DNA from: Fragilaria crotonensis
Lineage: Eukaryota; Bacillariophyta; Fragilariophyceae; Fragilariales; Fragilariaceae
DNA length: 42,190 bases
NCBI GenBank assembly: GCA_022925895.1
Contig: JAKSYS010000554.1
Location: forward strand, 1 to 42,190
Reading direction: 5' to 3'
In this document: one piece after another, positions 39,784-42,190 of the stretch
Layout: each line of letters begins with the position of its first letter
Position numbering within the stretch: the first letter of the stretch is position 1
Notes under the pieces: generated by a model
Databases searched by the model: none
The model's input: the letters and a program-made list of their open reading frames with translations, nothing else
Told to the model about the DNA's origin: nothing
Translations under genes and position numbers: made by a program

Positions 39784-42180
39784 AAAAACGGCCTTCTGAT
39801 GGACTTCATTCGATGGCAGGCAAATTATGACGCATCGCGGTCGGATGGTTCCAAGTTCAAGTGGGTACGTCCTTTTCGATCTTGGAGTGAGTTCATCTAC
39901 CACTACCACATCTCGAATCGAAGTGGCTCGCGTCGTTGCGAGACTTTTTGGCATCTATCGATGCATCTCTGCAGCTTGACAACCCAGGAATTCCTCCTCT
40001 TCAACGGTGTCATGATACATACATCATGGACGGAATACTATCGTCGGGGAAATTCACCGCTGCCGAGATTCGACGACTAAATTATTGCCGTCTATATCTC
40101 CAGGCGCAAACCCTCTCTGATCTTACGAATATAACCGGCGACGCCTTAGATCCCGCTAAACTGGCAGGGCAAATTTCTGCAGAGTGTAGCGTAACCCATG
40201 GCATCCATATCAATCAACAACGACCATCGGTTACAGAATGGAAACTCTGGCGCAAAGCAAACTTGTTATGGAGCGATGAAGGAGGTCGGTTACATCAACC
40301 CTTGGGTCCATGGATACAACCTATCAAGAAGCAACGACAACGACACCAAGCGTACCGTCTCCATCGAAGACTTTGGGTTCGCGTTCATGAACAATATATG
40401 CAATGTCGGTTGAGTGCGGATGGCGATGACGTTTACCACTATACCCACAACCTTTGTTCATGGCAAGATATAGCCGGTGAGAGCTTACCAGTTGATGTCC
40501 TTCCTGAATCCCCTACTACCTGGCGAGTATCCCGCGCTTCAAGCCTATTCATTCCCAAAGTGGTCCATCCTGCGACGTTTGATCACTACGTACAAACTCT
40601 GGCACCTTGGGAAGCAGAATTATTATCGCATATGGATTGTTCAACAGATGCCTTCACAATCAGCGAGGCACTCACTCACGGTCTACGCGGTGTGAGCGAT
40701 GGGTCTGTGTGGCTGAAACAGATGGGGGCATATGGATGGATCTTAAGCACTGACGTTGGCGAACGGGCTGCAGAAGGCATGGGTCCTGCACCAGGCGCAA
40801 CTCCCACATCATACAGGTCCGAAGCATATGGAATGCTCGCGATCCTATGTTTCCTAAAGCGATTGGCCGAGTTCACGTACCAGTACGAACCATGGCAGGG
40901 GATTTTGGCGACCGACAGTTTGAGTTTAATTGATACGATCCGTGGCGTGACACGACACGATATGGGGGAAGCAGTGGATGAAGCACACCTGGCGCACGAC
41001 CCGACGCTAGTCCCACTTGATCCTTTTATCCCTGATTGGGATTTACTAGTCAACATCCGAAGGCTCCTCAAGGAGATGCCAGGATTAAAACTGCAACACG
41101 TCCGCGGCCATCAGGATCGAAGAATTGCATACCGGCAGTTAAGTTTATTGGCTCAATTGAATGTCGATGCGGATAAACTGGCAAATACTTATCAGCGCGA
41201 TCATGGCGCGATCCGACCAATCGCACATTTAACAGAAGGAGCGGGCGTCCACCTCGTCACCGCGCAAGGCAGTATTACTTCCAATTATATAAAGGCGATT
41301 CGTCATCAAGCCACATACAAGCCATTATTGGGAGTATATTCAGTCACGACAGCGCTGGTCGGGCACCGAAATGCGGAACATAAACTGGACGGCACATGGT
41401 ACAAGCCTTAAAAAGCGGATGAAACAGTGCGACCACTATATCAAATTGGTCCACGGTATATTGCCCACCAATCATAAATTGCATCGGAATGACCCAAGTC
41501 AATGAGGATGCCCCAGCTGCAATCACCGCGATGAAGATTGGACACATATCCTTCGATGCCAAAACCCAAGCCGCGAAGCGTGGAGAACGTCTATGCTGGA
41601 AGCAATCAAGGATATGTGCGATAAATGGAATACCCGCCCACTTCTTCGCGATATACTTGTCGCAGGCATTCGCGGGTGGCTGGTGTGTCCAGATCCCGAC
41701 GATTACAATCTGGATCAATCGCCTTACGACGACGCACACCTCTGTCAAATGATACATCAACAAAATAAAATTGGGTGGAAGCATCTGTTTTTGGGCAGGT
41801 TTACTTGGGGATGGAGCGATGTCCAAGATGCCTACTACGTGTCTCATCCAGATTATAATCAGAAGAAATGTCGCACAGGATCGGCATGGCAAGTCGCAAT
41901 TATCAGTTGTCTTTGGGACCAATGGTACCTGTTATGGGAATGCCGAAATCATGCCCTCCATGGTGCCACTACGCAGCAAACAGCACTTATCGAGCGGCAG
42001 AACGCACAGCGAACATTGAGAGAGTTGTATGCGCTACGGAATCATTATGAACCTTCCGCACGGGACCTGTTGATGGCAGACATACGAGATCATGAGGTGA
42101 AGCCCACTTGGCATTTAAAAGCATGGTTAGCAATCCACGAGCCAGTGCTTCGCGCTAGTTACAACAGGGCACGGAATTAG
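39784..42180 (+). pseudogene. LINE-3 ORF2, right half: RNase H, zinc knuckle, tail domain
   Basis: This resumes at the LINE-3 break with KNGLLMDFIRWQ. A shift near 39900 leads to WLASLRDFLASIDASLQL and a 491-codon frame (39936-41411). RNase H motifs there are GVSDGSVW (Asp), YRSEAYGM (Glu), ATDSLSLI (Asp), VRGHQD and NVDADKLANTY. A further shift near 41400 and an in-frame TGA (41503-41505) precede the knuckle CPSCNHRDEDWTHILRC (41509-41559). The C-terminal domain with QQNKIGW, LLWECRNHALHG, NHYEPSARDLL and KAWLAIHEP ends at 42180. It is the same family as LINE-1. The LINE 3' UTR lies beyond the window. Confidence 0.8.
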
Positions 42181-42190
42181 CAATATCAGG

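Larger units (their letters stand above)
26042..42190 (+). mobile_element. LINE-3, split by a 9.7-kb DNA transposon
   Basis: The left half (about 25970-30087) has ORF1 and the EN-RT part of ORF2. The right half (39784-42180) has the remainder: RNase H, zinc knuckle and C-terminal domain. At the break the sequence ...VNYVK|NGLLMDF can be read across the insertion when compared with LINE-1. The left half keeps a 1117-codon frame. The right half has several shifts. It is inserted next to the copia-type gag ORF. Confidence 0.85.

Overview
The window looks like a repeat-rich, gene-poor piece of a eukaryotic microalgal nuclear genome. A diatom or related stramenopile is most likely. This rests on short GT-AG introns, a secreted protein with A-P-T repeats, Ty1/copia fragments, and APE/RT/RNase H non-LTR elements with a degenerate-looking 'DATACYDR' RT motif. 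The species cannot be named from the sequence. Almost everything recognisable is transposable-element DNA, much of it nested and decayed by frameshifts. Only one host-like protein gene is supported.

Layout. (1) 1-9.9 kb holds four copies (A-D) of a mobile element on the minus strand. The longest copy encodes paired zinc fingers followed by a RecQ-like superfamily 2 helicase. All copies share the right-hand terminus (C)CCGCCCCCTT(AGG), a promoter-like block and subterminal repeats related to TACGTCGGGTG. Copies A|B and C|D abut tail to head. Copy B interrupts ORF2 of a LINE (LINE-1, 4453-8912), and copy D interrupts a copia RT exactly at the YVDD box. (2) 9.9-11.45 kb is the 3' end of that copia element (RT tail, RNase H, putative LTR). 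(3) 11.58-13.83 kb (minus) is a secreted modular gene: signal-peptide exon, 74-nt intron, a long PT-rich stalk and 57-residue six-cysteine modules. It is cut off at a splice donor next to the copia LTR. (4) 13.8-16.0 kb is non-coding, with a hexamer microsatellite. (5) 16.03-21.46 kb is a 5'-truncated LINE (LINE-2) bounded by a 17-bp target-site duplication. (6) 21.59-22.71 kb is a non-autonomous Harbinger-like TIR element flanked by TTA. (7) 22.7-25.97 kb is an LTR end, a half-tRNA(iMet) primer-binding site and a gag-protease ORF of a Ty5/copia-type retrotransposon. (8) 26.0-30.09 kb and 39.78-42.18 kb are the two halves of LINE-3 (ORF1, then EN-RT, then RNase H-zinc knuckle-C-terminal domain). 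(9) 30.09-39.78 kb is a 9.7-kb DNA transposon inserted in LINE-3.

The 9.7-kb element encodes a Plavaka/CACTA-like transposase (now frameshifted). It also carries an opposite-strand accessory gene whose C-terminal part has an HxD...H pattern compatible with a double-stranded beta-helix iron dioxygenase, and an Ala/Lys-rich plus acidic protein leading into a conserved domain. Fungal KDZ transposons are known to carry TET/JBP dioxygenases, so this gene set is the most interesting candidate system. The zinc-finger/RecQ element family with head-to-tail copies is the other.

Limits: all family calls come from reading motifs. No database search or fold prediction was run, and several element ends are approximate.
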